From assembly GCA_030531025.1 (NCBI GenBank), contig JAUMTV010000021.1, forward strand, positions 1-31,894: DNA of 31,894 nucleotides, read 5' to 3'. Position numbers and translations under genes: made by a program. The notes under the pieces are model-generated. The model ran no database searches. It saw only the letters and a list, made by a program, of their open reading frames with translations, and was not told the origin of the DNA. Below are positions 1 to 8,586 of the stretch, in pieces. Every line of letters begins with the position of its first letter. Position 1 is the stretch's first letter. Source of the stretch: Turicibacter sp. GTDB lineage: Bacteria > Bacillota > Bacilli > MOL361 > Turicibacteraceae.

Positions 1-183
1 ATCTATATGGAAACAGAAATGTATTTCATCATTCTATAGCAGGCTTAGTTGGCAATTCTTTTTAATACTAAGACAGACTATCGTCCAGGGGTCACCTACC
101 ATGCGAAGCATGTTTCCTCCATTAGTAGGGCTTAAAAGTTTTTACGATATGAAAAACTTATCTGGACTTATATAGATTTTTTT
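1..183 (+). ncRNA. ssrS: 6S RNA candidate
   Basis: This ORF-free stretch folds as a long rod. The first eight bases (ATCTATAT) pair exactly with 170-177 (ATATAGAT), followed by a T run. Further in, 14-17 pair with 161-164 and 24-29 with 149-154. An unpaired central bubble follows, then an apical arm ending in the hairpin CATGC-GAA-GCATG at about 100-112. The 3' side of the bubble reads GGGCTTAAAAGTTTTTACGA, close to the GCCTTAAAACTGCGACGA stretch of E. coli 6S RNA. Length of about 180 nt, the rod with a central bubble, and the terminator-like end all fit 6S RNA, which binds RNA polymerase holoenzyme. The 5' end may lie outside the window and no promoter can be seen. Identification is by pattern, not by covariance model. 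Confidence 0.66.
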
Positions 184-191
184 AAATTTAT

Positions 192-833
192 TTAAAAACC
201 TAAACACTCATCAACTAAAATCACAGTAATACGATTTTTATTTAACTGTGGGCCCATTACGACATAATTACAACAAATACGTTCTGAACTCTGACAATCA
301 CAACATTTCAAAGTTTTTGTACAAGGAGTTTTACGATTTAATCGAAGGGCATTCGCAGGTGCTGCTATTTCTTTATTTCGCATCACTGCTTCATCAATAT
401 TACGAACAATTTTATTTATCCCCGCTACAATAATGACACGATTAGGTCCATACAGTAAGGCAGCTATTCGATTACTACGGCCATCGACATTATATAAATA
501 GCCGTCTTCAGTAATGGCATTTGTACTACTTAAAAAAATATCTGCAAAAAAACACTCTCTATACAGTTGATGGCGTTCTTGTTCCGTCAAACCTTTAGCT
601 TGTGTCTGAATGAAACGATAACTCCCATTATTTAATTCATCTAATAAACCAATCTCTTGTAACGTAGCTGATCCGCCGACTCCAATTAAATCTTCTTTTT
701 TTATTAATGATAGAATGAGTGAAAAAGCCTCTTCTTTAGAAGCGACAAATGTCGCATTAAATCCATGTCGATTTAATGCTGTTAATGTCCTTTCAACCTT
801 TTGATTCATGACTCTTTTTACATACTCGCTCAT
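192..833 (-). CDS. LUD (DUF162) domain protein, LutC/YkgG-like
   Basis: The 213-residue protein shows the LUD-domain core: a glycine-rich segment GVGGSATLQEIGLLDEL near residues 50-67, a central NAITEDGYLYNVDGRSNRIAAL segment (about 105-127), and GPNRVIIVAGINKIV. A cysteine-rich tail follows (CTKTLKCCDCQSSERICC). LUD proteins include LutB/LutC of lactate oxidation, but short stand-alone members like this are usually uncharacterised. The cysteine cluster could bind metal; that is inference. AAGGGGG lies 9 bases before the ATG. It is convergent with the 6S-like RNA and no lutA or lutB homologue is adjacent, so a lactate role is not supported by context. Confidence 0.85.
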   Translation of the reverse strand: MSEYVKRVMNQKVERTLTALNRHGFNATFVASKEEAFSLILSLIKKEDLIGVGGSATLQEIGLLDELNNGSYRFIQTQAKGLTEQERHQLYRECFFADIFLSSTNAITEDGYLYNVDGRSNRIAALLYGPNRVIIVAGINKIVRNIDEAVMRNKEIAAPANALRLNRKTPCTKTLKCCDCQSSERICCNYVVMGPQLNKNRITVILVDECLGF

Positions 834-916
834 GAAATAAATCCCCCTTAATCGACATTATTAACCCTAACATAACCGCAAAACTTTAGAATATCAAGCC
901 CAAAACTTAAAAATCT

Positions 917-1630
917 TTAATTGAACACATATTGATCATGCGTGTAAATATATTTCAAAACATCATCATAAGTAATCACTGCTTCAATTTGATCTTCTTG
1001 TCGTCCACTTTCTGTTAACAATAAAGCATCCAGCTTTTTAGGTGAGGATTGAAATAAGTGCCAAGCGTCATAAACTGTCATCAATTGGGCAACAAACTCG
1101 TACTGTGATTTTTTTTCATAATCTAATAAATCCTTCACGCTTCCTGAAAGCTCAATCGTATTATTCTCGATATGCTTTTGTAACCATTTTGCAATTGCCC
1201 TTGAAGTGACTAATCCAACAAACTTATCATTTTCGTATATAGGAAGCTTTAAGATTTCTTTTTCCCCTGATAACTTCAATACTTCAGTTATGGAATCTGT
1301 GGCATTAAATTTAACGACCTCTGCTTTAAAAACACTAACGGTTGATGGATCAACTAATTGTTGTTCAATAAATTTAATTCGTTCAACAACCTCATCGCTT
1401 GGATATGCAATTAATTGTTCAAAATCATCCGTCTGATGAACAATAATATTACGTAATTTGCGGAATAGATGTAAATCATCTAAATAAAGATGAATCATCG
1501 GATGCCCCTTAGCTTTATAAAGCAAATCACTGAATGAGACATTATCATCTGAATCTGTATATTTCTTTAGATATTTATGTATATGATTAAATGACTCAAT
1601 GAATTCTAAATAACCTGCTTGTTCTGTCAT
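917..1630 (-). CDS. CBS-domain-like protein with helical N-terminus
   Basis: The 237-residue soluble protein has an acidic helical N-terminus (residues 1-90). This contains FRKLRNIIVHQ, which resembles the R-x-x-x-x-H helix of HEPN/DUF86-type domains. The rest (about 95-235) looks like a CBS pair, with an ILKLPIYENDKFVGLVTSRAIAKWL-type strand-helix signature and a final EAVITYDDVLKYI. CBS pairs usually sense adenine nucleotides; nothing here shows the ligand. It starts only 3 bases after thpR ends, and its Shine-Dalgarno (GGGAGGTA) is made from the last thpR codons, so the two are almost certainly co-transcribed and probably translationally coupled. The combination with thpR suggests an RNA-linked role, but this is inference. 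Confidence 0.7.
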   Translation of the reverse strand: MTEQAGYLEFIESFNHIHKYLKKYTDSDDNVSFSDLLYKAKGHPMIHLYLDDLHLFRKLRNIIVHQTDDFEQLIAYPSDEVVERIKFIEQQLVDPSTVSVFKAEVVKFNATDSITEVLKLSGEKEILKLPIYENDKFVGLVTSRAIAKWLQKHIENNTIELSGSVKDLLDYEKKSQYEFVAQLMTVYDAWHLFQSSPKKLDALLLTESGRQEDQIEAVITYDDVLKYIYTHDQYVFN

Positions 1631-1633
1631 TTT

Positions 1634-2170
1634 TTATACCTCCCGAATATATAACGGTGTATAAGTTAACACTCCGTTAATCGTCGCACTTTCATACAAC
1701 GTCATATTATTGATGATTGCTTCTTTTTGAATTTTCGCTTCACGTGATATATCACCCGATTGAATTAGTAACTTTGCATTTCTACATAGAGTCACATGAG
1801 GTTTATAAACAAATTCTTCTTGCTTAACTAAATTTGCTTGAACTAGAGCTGTTTGTAAGTTCATTGCTAGATTGGTTAATTTCTCATTAGCCTGAGGTCC
1901 CATATAAACAATATATCGATTCTTCTTTTTAAAGAATCCAATATGATCAAACATTAAATGGATTTTTTCTAGTTCAATCGTTTTCATAACTTCGATGAGT
2001 TCATTAACACTTGACTCATTCATCGTCCCAAGAAATTTAAGGGTTAGATGAAAATTATCATATCGTGTGTACCTAGCAGTTTCACAATGTTTTTCAACCA
2101 TTAATTGACTCTCTTTAAAATAATCTTTAAGTTCTTGTGAAAAACAAATACCAATGAATAAACGTTTCAT
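1634..2170 (-). CDS. thpR: RNA 2',3'-cyclic phosphodiesterase (2H family)
   Basis: At 178 residues this has the normal length of ThpR (formerly 2'-5' RNA ligase LigT). Both catalytic HxT motifs of the 2H phosphoesterase fold are present: FHLTLKFLG near residue 41 and KPHVTLCRNA near residue 124. The protein opens with MKRLFIGICFSQELKDYF, the typical first strand. The enzyme hydrolyses 2',3'-cyclic phosphates on RNA to 2'-phosphates; the physiological substrate in bacteria is not settled. TAGGTGAAG precedes the ATG. It is the first gene of a two-gene unit with the CBS-like protein. Confidence 0.9.
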   Translation of the reverse strand: MKRLFIGICFSQELKDYFKESQLMVEKHCETARYTRYDNFHLTLKFLGTMNESSVNELIEVMKTIELEKIHLMFDHIGFFKKKNRYIVYMGPQANEKLTNLAMNLQTALVQANLVKQEEFVYKPHVTLCRNAKLLIQSGDISREAKIQKEAIINNMTLYESATINGVLTYTPLYIREV

Positions 2171-2278
2171 AACTTCACCTAATTAATCTTTTTTCTATTA
2201 GGATACACTAAATCTGCTAAAACTATTTGTCAGTTTTGCACTCTTTTAACGCATCTTTACAAATACTAAACAAAATTA

Positions 2279-2304
2279 AAAATCTACTCAACTGAGTAGA
2301 TTTT
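2279..2304 (-). terminator. Intrinsic terminator after the GH13 gene (near bidirectional)
   Basis: A 12-bp stem (AAAATCTACTCA / TGAGTAGATTTT) directly overlaps the stop codon of the amylase gene and is followed on the minus strand by TTAATTTTG. A-rich ends make it plausible in both directions, but the only gene reading into it is the amylase. Confidence 0.75.
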
Positions 2305-3604
2305 ATTTATTAATATCAAAAATAATTGGTTCATTTGATAAAGACACTTTCCCATCTTTCACTAAAACGAACTGATTAGTTAGTAAATTTTTGTAAGCTC
2401 CATCCGAAATTCCTACTAAAAGCTCCCCCGATTTTAAACTAAAATTAAAAATAGCAACTCTTTTTTTCACACGACTTTCATAAGTCAAATAAACCGTATC
2501 AAAAACATCTCCTAATTCAATTTCATAATAACCATTACGCATCACATCATCTTTTTTAATCGTTGCTAATTGTTTCATCAAATCAGCAACTCCCGCTTCA
2601 TTATAGTGTGACCAATCGACTTTATCAATATCAAATAGACTTGGCTGATGACGACAACACGCTTCTTGACCTGCATATATCATCGTCGTTCCTTTTTGTA
2701 AATAAGCAAAAGTTGTCCACATTCTTAATTGCTCTTGCGATTGAACTAATGAAGCAATTCGTTCCTGGTCATGATTCTCTAAACAACGTAACTTCACATA
2801 ATTACCTGGATAAATACACTCTTGTAGCTGAACTCGCTTCACATACTCAGCTAACGATGACTTTCCTAATAAATAACCTTTAAAATAACGATAAACATCA
2901 TAGTCATAGCAAATATCAAAGGCTTCATATAACTCACCGTCACTATGAACATCATAACCTAGTGAACGAACACCTTTAATAAAACCACCATCTACACTTT
3001 CAGCCAACCAAATGAAGTTAGGATTAATCTTTGAAATTTCGCTTCGGGCTTTTAGCCAAAACTTCATTGGAACAAAAGAGGCCACATCACAGCGATAGCC
3101 ATCCACACCTTGAGTTGCCCAGTACTTTAACGTATCAATTAACTCCTCCCATAAAGCTACATCTTTTGTATAATCTAAATCTGTCACATCAGACCAATCT
3201 CCTATGCGGTTTGCAAATGCTCCATCACTATTTTTATAAAACCATTCAGGATGTGTCTTTAATAAAACTGAATCACGTGACGTATGATTATAAACAACAT
3301 CAATCATCAATTTCATCCCATGTTCATGAGTCGCTTCAATTAAAGCTTTAAAATCTTCAAGCGTTCCATACTCAGGATTGACTTCACGATAATTTTGTAT
3401 TGAATAAGGACATCCAAGACTACCTTTTTTATTTTTCTTTCCAATTGGATGAATCGGTAATAAATAGATTATATCAACACCTAATTCTTTAATACGCTTT
3501 AAATCACCGATTAATTCTCGGAACGTTCCACTCTCGTTATGATTTCGATTATACACTTGATAAATAATCGATTGTCGTAATGATAAATTTGTATCTACTG
3601 CCAC
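2303..3604 (-). CDS. Cytosolic GH13 alpha-amylase family glycosidase
   Basis: All four conserved GH13 regions are present: DVVYNHT (region I), GYRCDVAS with the nucleophile Asp (II), WLAESVD with the acid/base Glu (III), and ENHDQER with the transition-state Asp (IV). There is no signal peptide, so it acts in the cytosol on imported oligosaccharides. It is short (433 residues) with only a small C-terminal beta region. Exact specificity (alpha-amylase, oligo-1,6-glucosidase, neopullulanase) cannot be read from sequence. The start chosen is the GTG at 3604: the upstream in-frame ATG at 3619 is itself part of the run ATGGGGGGG, which serves as the Shine-Dalgarno 6 bases before this GTG. A cre-like site lies about 83 bases upstream. 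Confidence 0.85.
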   Translation of the reverse strand: MAVDTNLSLRQSIIYQVYNRNHNESGTFRELIGDLKRIKELGVDIIYLLPIHPIGKKNKKGSLGCPYSIQNYREVNPEYGTLEDFKALIEATHEHGMKLMIDVVYNHTSRDSVLLKTHPEWFYKNSDGAFANRIGDWSDVTDLDYTKDVALWEELIDTLKYWATQGVDGYRCDVASFVPMKFWLKARSEISKINPNFIWLAESVDGGFIKGVRSLGYDVHSDGELYEAFDICYDYDVYRYFKGYLLGKSSLAEYVKRVQLQECIYPGNYVKLRCLENHDQERIASLVQSQEQLRMWTTFAYLQKGTTMIYAGQEACCRHQPSLFDIDKVDWSHYNEAGVADLMKQLATIKKDDVMRNGYYEIELGDVFDTVYLTYESRVKKRVAIFNFSLKSGELLVGISDGAYKNLLTNQFVLVKDGKVSLSNEPIIFDINK

Positions 3605-3686
3605 TTTAATCCCCCCCATTAACTAACTCTAATTTTAATATATTCCCTTATTTTTAAAATACGAATTAAAAAAGGAAGAGTTTTAG

Positions 3687-3700
3687 TGTATCCGGTTTCA
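3687..3700. promoter_or_regulatory. Putative CcpA cre site of the GH13 gene
   Basis: Read on the minus strand the sequence is TGAAACCGGATACA. It matches the Bacillota catabolite-responsive element TGWAANCGNTNWCA at 13 of 14 positions (A for T at position 10). It sits 83 bases before the amylase start, where CcpA repression or activation of a carbohydrate gene is expected. No CcpA gene is in the window. Confidence 0.5.
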
Positions 3701-3712
3701 TATTAAAACAGG

Positions 3713-3737
3713 GAAAAGCTCGGAAAAATTCTGAGCT
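3713..3737 (-). terminator. Short terminator after the 3740-4111 membrane gene
   Basis: The stem AGCTCaGAA / TTCcGAGCT with a 3-base loop is followed by TTTTCCC on the minus strand, 3 bases past the stop codon of the preceding gene. The U tract is short, so read-through to the amylase is possible. Confidence 0.5.
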
Positions 3738-3739
3738 AC

Positions 3740-4111
3740 TTAATAAATTAACGTTAAAAGATATTGAATTGAAAAGCAGGCTGTCATCATCACACTCACT
3801 AAAGCTAACATTGTTAAACTACGTGTAATCCCACCTAGCATTGGGAACTTTTCTTTCATCCAATCATAGATATTTTGTGTGGCTAATCCAACAAAAGCAA
3901 AAACTAAATAAATCCCAACATGAAGAAGCGCCATCTGAATAAAAAATAGAATCGTAATAAATAATGTTGCTCCATTGGCAATCACTAAAGCAATCACTGA
4001 AGCGACCATATTAAAGAAAACAAACTCCGCAGGCTTATAATATGGACGAAACACCTTAAATAAAAAACCGATCATAAAAAATAACATTGGAAAAATCACT
4101 AATCCTAACAT
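3740..4111 (-). CDS. Hypothetical membrane protein, 3-4 helices
   Basis: A 123-residue hydrophobic protein. It has a first helix MLGLVIFPMLFFMIGFLF, a pair of helices in the middle (FVFFNMVASVIALVIANGATLFITILFFI and LLHVGIYLVFAFVGLA), and a C-terminal helix around MLALVSVMMTACFSIQYLL. An amphipathic YDWMKEKFPMLGG link sits before the last helix. I do not recognise the family; Yip1-like folds have similar layout but no diagnostic motif is seen. The start at 4111 is preferred over the in-frame ATG at 4135 because GGGGGAGGAG, a near-perfect Shine-Dalgarno, lies 5 bases before 4111 and would otherwise be coding. Confidence 0.7.
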   Translation of the reverse strand: MLGLVIFPMLFFMIGFLFKVFRPYYKPAEFVFFNMVASVIALVIANGATLFITILFFIQMALLHVGIYLVFAFVGLATQNIYDWMKEKFPMLGGITRSLTMLALVSVMMTACFSIQYLLTLIY

Positions 4112-4173
4112 AAATCTCCTCCCCCATAAAATCAATAAACTTTATTCCATCATATCATAACGTCGTTCAAAAT

Positions 4174-4198
4174 AAAAGGGCTACCAAAAAGGTAACCC
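4174..4198 (-). terminator. Hairpin/terminator between lysS and the membrane gene
   Basis: On the minus strand GGGTTACC-TTTTT-GGTAGCCC is followed by TTTTATTTT. One G-U pair occurs in the 8-bp stem. It lies after the lysS terminator, so it may end a short transcript from 4199-4311 or act as a second stop for lysS read-through. Confidence 0.6.
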
Positions 4199-4226
4199 AT
4201 TAACTAATTTTTATAAAATATAAAAT

Positions 4227-4235
4227 TGTGGATAA
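4227..4235 (-). promoter_or_regulatory. Consensus DnaA box
   Basis: The minus strand reads TTATCCACA, the perfect DnaA-box consensus, in the gap between the two terminators downstream of lysS. A single box may be chance, but two further perfect boxes lie at 18736-18766. Confidence 0.35.
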
Positions 4236-4311
4236 GTAAAACATTATTTGCAAAGAAAGATCTAACCATTTAAGCTAACGTAAAAATATAATTTTCTCAT
4301 TAATTGATGCT

Positions 4312-4341
4312 ATAAAAAATCCCGCTACACATAGCGGGATT
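4312..4341 (-). terminator. lysS intrinsic terminator
   Basis: A 10-bp perfect stem AATCCCGCTA / TAGCGGGATT with a 4-base loop, followed on the minus strand by a run of T, begins 9 bases after the lysS stop codon. Confidence 0.9.
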
Positions 4342-4349
4342 CTCATTTA

Positions 4350-5939
<1,590 letters not shown>

Positions 5940-5944
5940 TCACA

Positions 5945-6050
5945 TAAAAAAGGTAGTGCCAAACCATGACACTACCTACTCCTCAAATAAATAACCACTT
6001 AATCCTAAAAAATCACACTCTTTATCATTGAATATACCATGGTTATCCAT
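5945..6050 (-). ncRNA. Short promoter-to-terminator transcript upstream of lysS
   Basis: A sigma-A promoter (TTGTTT at 6079-6084, 17-base spacer, TATAAT at 6056-6061) is followed after about 100 bases by the terminator stem AGGTAGTG / CACTACCT (5951-5958 with 5970-5977) and TTTTTT. Near the 5' end ATAACCA can pair with TGGTTAT about 45 bases later, giving a second stem. The unit therefore looks like a discrete RNA of about 100 nt, ending before the lysS promoter. It may be a small regulatory RNA or the mRNA of the tiny ORF at 5976-6050. Confidence 0.5.
5976..6050 (-). CDS. Possible 24-residue ORF inside the lysS-upstream transcript
   Basis: An uninterrupted 24-codon frame (begins MDNHGIFNDKE, ends FLGLSGYLFEE) starts 6 bases after the -10 element, so its message would be nearly leaderless, and ends with a TAG inside the first terminator stem base pairs. 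No Shine-Dalgarno is present, which argues against translation. The neat fit between promoter and terminator is the only support, together with a weak resemblance (LGLSG) to the small ORF at 13179-13256. Confidence 0.25.
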   Translation of the reverse strand: MDNHGIFNDKECDFLGLSGYLFEE

Positions 6051-6055
6051 TATCC

Positions 6056-6084
6056 ATTATAAAATGAAATAAACTAAAAAACAA
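6056..6084 (-). promoter_or_regulatory. Sigma-A promoter of the lysS-upstream transcript
   Basis: TTGTTT (6079-6084), exactly 17 bases, then TATAAT (6056-6061). It is divergent from the promoter of the TSCPD gene at 6121-6149. Confidence 0.65.
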
Positions 6085-6120
6085 GATCATTTAGGAAGCG
6101 GTTACTGTTTTTTCGTTATC

Positions 6121-6149
6121 TTGTTTCCATTTTACTTAACTGCTATAAT
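6121..6149 (+). promoter_or_regulatory. Promoter of the TSCPD gene
   Basis: TTGTTT (6121-6126), 17 bases, TATAAT (6144-6149) with an extended -10 TGC. The predicted start of transcription is about 30 bases before the ATG. Confidence 0.7.
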
Positions 6150-6185
6150 AATTGTAAATTAATGGTAACAAAAAGGAGGGCTCAA

Positions 6186-6434
6186 ATGGAAACTTTTAAA
6201 ACAACCGGAGTGTGTGCCAAAGAAATTCAGTTTGAAATTGAAGATAACAAAATTAAAAGTGTCAACTTCGTTGGAGGATGCCCAGGAAACTTAATCGGTA
6301 TTTCGCACCTTGTTCAAGGAATGGAAGTTGAAGATGCAATCCAAAAACTAAAAGGCATCCCATGCCGTACGAAAGAGACGTCATGTCCAGATCAACTAGC
6401 TCAGGCTCTAGAAGAATATTTACAAAATAAATAA
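6186..6434 (+). CDS. TSCPD-domain protein (TIGR03905-type)
   Basis: The 82-residue protein carries the TSCPD signature GGCPGNLIGISHLVQGM (residues 30-46) and the eponymous C-terminal motif ETSCPDQLAQAL. Conserved cysteines lie at CAKEIQF, GGCPGN, IPCRT and TSCPD. The same domain ends some B12-dependent ribonucleotide reductases; stand-alone copies have no established function, and metal or Fe-S binding by the cysteines is only a guess. The start at 6186 follows AGGAGGG by 6 bases; an upstream in-frame ATG would make the Shine-Dalgarno coding. It is monocistronic, between its own promoter and a terminator. Confidence 0.88.
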   Translation: METFKTTGVCAKEIQFEIEDNKIKSVNFVGGCPGNLIGISHLVQGMEVEDAIQKLKGIPCRTKETSCPDQLAQALEEYLQNK

Positions 6435-6463
6435 AACTAGTCGATTCGACTGGTTTTATTTTT
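6433..6463 (+). terminator. Terminator of the TSCPD gene
   Basis: The stem AAAACTAGTCG / CGACTGGTTTT (one G-U pair) overlaps the stop codon and is followed by ATTTTTATTT. It sits at the junction with the convergent 6462-6653 gene. Confidence 0.85.
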
Positions 6464-6653
6464 ATTTCTTTTTCGCTTTTTTCTCAAAGTAAGTGACCAT
6501 TTGGAATGAAACAAACATTGAAAGAATTAATCCGAAAAATAAGACATTATTTCGCGCTAAATTAACGAAACCATTAATATCAAGAACAACAATAACAATA
6601 GAAACAACTAACCAAAATAAAGCTAAAATCCCATTAATCTTTTTAAAACTCAT
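6462..6653 (-). CDS. Small two-helix membrane protein
   Basis: A 63-residue protein with two hydrophobic helices (ILALFWLVVSIVIVVLDI and VLFFGLILSMFVSFQMVTYF) and a strongly basic tail (EKKAKKK), predicted to be inner-membrane with both ends in the cytosol. AAAGGGGGA precedes the ATG by 7 bases. No family is recognised. It could be in the same transcript as nothing else: upstream lies a terminator for the DUF438 operon. Confidence 0.65.
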   Translation of the reverse strand: MSFKKINGILALFWLVVSIVIVVLDINGFVNLARNNVLFFGLILSMFVSFQMVTYFEKKAKKK

Positions 6654-6684
6654 CTTTACATCCCCCTTTTCCTTATTATATCAA

Positions 6685-6712
6685 TAAAAAAGCAACGTCA
6701 CTCAGACATTGC
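6685..6712 (-). terminator. Terminator of the DUF438 operon
   Basis: GCAATGTC-TGAGT-GACGTTGC (one G-U pair) followed by TTTTTTATT on the minus strand, 58 bases after the DUF438 stop codon. Confidence 0.85.
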
Positions 6713-6769
6713 TTTTGAAACCCTTTACTGATTCTAAAAATTTCAGAAATTTAGATATCTATGATAAGG

Positions 6770-7984
6770 TTATTCAGATACTAATCGTTTTTCTCCTACA
6801 ATTTGTTGTATTTCTTTAATATCCTGCGTTACCTCTAATACACCTAAATATTCTCCCTGATCATTACGAACAGCATAATATCGGATTAAAACAAACTTAT
6901 CACCTAATTTAATCCAAAAATCTTCTTGATCTTTACGACCACTTTTAAAATCACTGACAATTTTCTCTACAATATGAACACTTGCTGGTGGATGACAGTT
7001 TGATACATTTCTTCCGATAATCGATCTAGTACGAATAAATGTTCTTTCTTTTCCCTCTGAAAAATATTTTACAAAATCATCTTTATCCACAAAAGTAATA
7101 TCAAAAGGAAGCGTATTTAACATCCACGTCAATTGTTCAGTAGTAAAAATTCCAGATGGTAATTTAATTAACCCTTCTTGAACATTTTCTTCCTCTTTTG
7201 CCTCAACATCTTGAGTAGAAATAACGGGATTCCATTCAGATACCTTTTTGATTAAAAATCCAATTTCATGACTTTCATCGGCTATTTTTTTCCATTCCTC
7301 TTGTGTTAAATGCTCTAACAACATTGGGGCCATAATATTTTCTTCTTTAAAAATCATTTCCTCAACTCTGATTATAACATTTTCTATTTTTTGAATTATA
7401 ATAGAATCTAATTTAGAGTTTTGCTCAAGTAACGTTTTAATTTCTTTAATATCTGCACGAATTTCATCATCCACTCCCCACATAACTTGTGGAGGAGCAA
7501 CAATACCGTATTTCTCCATATACGGGAAAAACAAATTTTCCTTCTTCTGGTAATGAAGTTCTATTTGAGAAAGGTGATTAACTCCCTCTAATAAGTATTG
7601 ATAATTTTCTTCATCATCTAAATTTTGAAGATAAGGTTTAATTTCCTGATTTATAATTCGACTAATCGCTAAATTTTCTCTCATTAAAGTATTTAATGGA
7701 TGCCCAGGAATAAGAATAGCATTCGATGGATGTTGGTGAATTTCTTCAATCGTTCCTTTAAAAACAGATGCATGAACATCACAAAGTCGTTGAATTTCTG
7801 AAGCTGAAACACCCTCTGCAATTAACGCAGCTTCTGCTGCTGTAATTTCTGAAGCTGAGACATCCTCAAATGCTTCCTCAAACTGTTGTTTAACTTCTTC
7901 AACAGTTTTTCCCTCATGTAACTGCTTAATAATATCTTTAATTGTTTGTTTTCTCATTTCACTATTATTAATAAATTCACTCAT
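6770..7984 (-). CDS. DUF438-hemerythrin-PAS protein
   Basis: A 404-residue cytosolic protein with three parts. Residues 10-75 look like DUF438 (KQTIKDIIKQLHEGKTVEEVKQQF). Residues 85-235 form a hemerythrin-like four-helix bundle with candidate ligands in HPLNTLMRENLAI, IELHYQKKENLFFPYMEKYG, EENIMAPMLLEHL and DESHEIGFL. Residues 285-395 form a C-terminal PAS domain ending KEIQQIV. Such proteins are predicted di-iron sensors of O2 or NO, or relatives of the iron-centre repair protein RIC/YtfE. It is the last gene of the block that contains a DUF1858 protein and lies downstream of hcp, which supports a nitrosative-stress role by association. Shine-Dalgarno AAAAGGAG. Confidence 0.85.
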   Translation of the reverse strand: MSEFINNSEMRKQTIKDIIKQLHEGKTVEEVKQQFEEAFEDVSASEITAAEAALIAEGVSASEIQRLCDVHASVFKGTIEEIHQHPSNAILIPGHPLNTLMRENLAISRIINQEIKPYLQNLDDEENYQYLLEGVNHLSQIELHYQKKENLFFPYMEKYGIVAPPQVMWGVDDEIRADIKEIKTLLEQNSKLDSIIIQKIENVIIRVEEMIFKEENIMAPMLLEHLTQEEWKKIADESHEIGFLIKKVSEWNPVISTQDVEAKEEENVQEGLIKLPSGIFTTEQLTWMLNTLPFDITFVDKDDFVKYFSEGKERTFIRTRSIIGRNVSNCHPPASVHIVEKIVSDFKSGRKDQEDFWIKLGDKFVLIRYYAVRNDQGEYLGVLEVTQDIKEIQQIVGEKRLVSE

Positions 7985-7997
7985 ATAAGGTCTCCTT

Positions 7998-8225
7998 TTA
8001 ACGATGTAATAAATATCCTTTATCTAATAAAGTTTGTTCAATTACTTCAAAATCAATTTTTTTCATAGTAGCACCCTTACGAAGTGTCATGACCTTTCCA
8101 ACTGTATTAATCATTCCTGGCTTTACAATATCATGAAATCCTAATTGATATAAAATATCTGATATTTCTGGATACTTCATATATATTTCATAAACTGGTT
8201 CATTTAAATCAATTATTTTAGCCAT
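7998..8225 (-). CDS. DUF1858-domain protein
   Basis: A 75-residue protein with the DUF1858/DUF542-type layout: IDLNEPVYEIYMKYPEISDILYQLGF, then a VGKVMTLRKGATMKKI middle. The domain resembles the N-terminal segment of RIC/ScdA iron-centre repair proteins but lacks their CPxC cysteine pair. It sits 13 bases upstream of the DUF438-hemerythrin gene, so the two together rebuild a RIC-like domain order on two polypeptides. The second of two adjacent ATGs is chosen, as it has better spacing from AGAGGGAA; the first (8228) is also possible. Confidence 0.82.
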   Translation of the reverse strand: MAKIIDLNEPVYEIYMKYPEISDILYQLGFHDIVKPGMINTVGKVMTLRKGATMKKIDFEVIEQTLLDKGYLLHR

Positions 8226-8254
8226 CATTTCCCTCTATTCTTGAAATCCTTTAT

Positions 8255-8563
8255 CTAGTTTTGATTATTTACAATCGTAACAACAACCTTACTTGCTTCT
8301 TTAGCCACAACTTGATGTTTAATTTTCGCATCAAATGGTAAAACATCGCCTTGATTTAATAAATAGTTATCTCCATTATCAAAACTAATTTCAACAACAC
8401 CATTTACAACTTGAATGAATGCAGATGCTTCATGCGAATGTTTAGGAATTTCACCACCCGCTTCTAATGCAAAACAAACGACTTTAAACTGACTATTATT
8501 AATTAATAATTCTTTTGAATTTACCGCATTAATATTTTTAACTTTAGATTCTTGTTGGCTCAT
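8255..8563 (-). CDS. Single-domain cupin protein
   Basis: A 102-residue protein with the cupin metal-binding pattern: HSHEASAFIQVVNGVVEI (motif 1, GEIPKHSHE...) and NQGDVLPFDAKIKHQVVA (motif 2). The conserved His-x-His-Glu and later His can bind a divalent metal. No substrate can be assigned; small cupins in redox operons are often sensors or thiol/sulfur enzymes, but that is only inference. The start at 8563 is preferred: AGGAGG lies 10 bases before it and only one base before the alternative ATG at 8572. Confidence 0.8.
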   Translation of the reverse strand: MSQQESKVKNINAVNSKELLINNSQFKVVCFALEAGGEIPKHSHEASAFIQVVNGVVEISFDNGDNYLLNQGDVLPFDAKIKHQVVAKEASKVVVTIVNNQN

Positions 8564-8586
8564 AATAAACATACCTCCTGATTAAA

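Noticed and set aside
2202..3694. Inverted 12-base repeat GGATACACTAAA flanking the GH13 region
   Set aside because: Only 12 bases, no target duplication or transposase, and one copy overlaps the cre-like site; probably chance.
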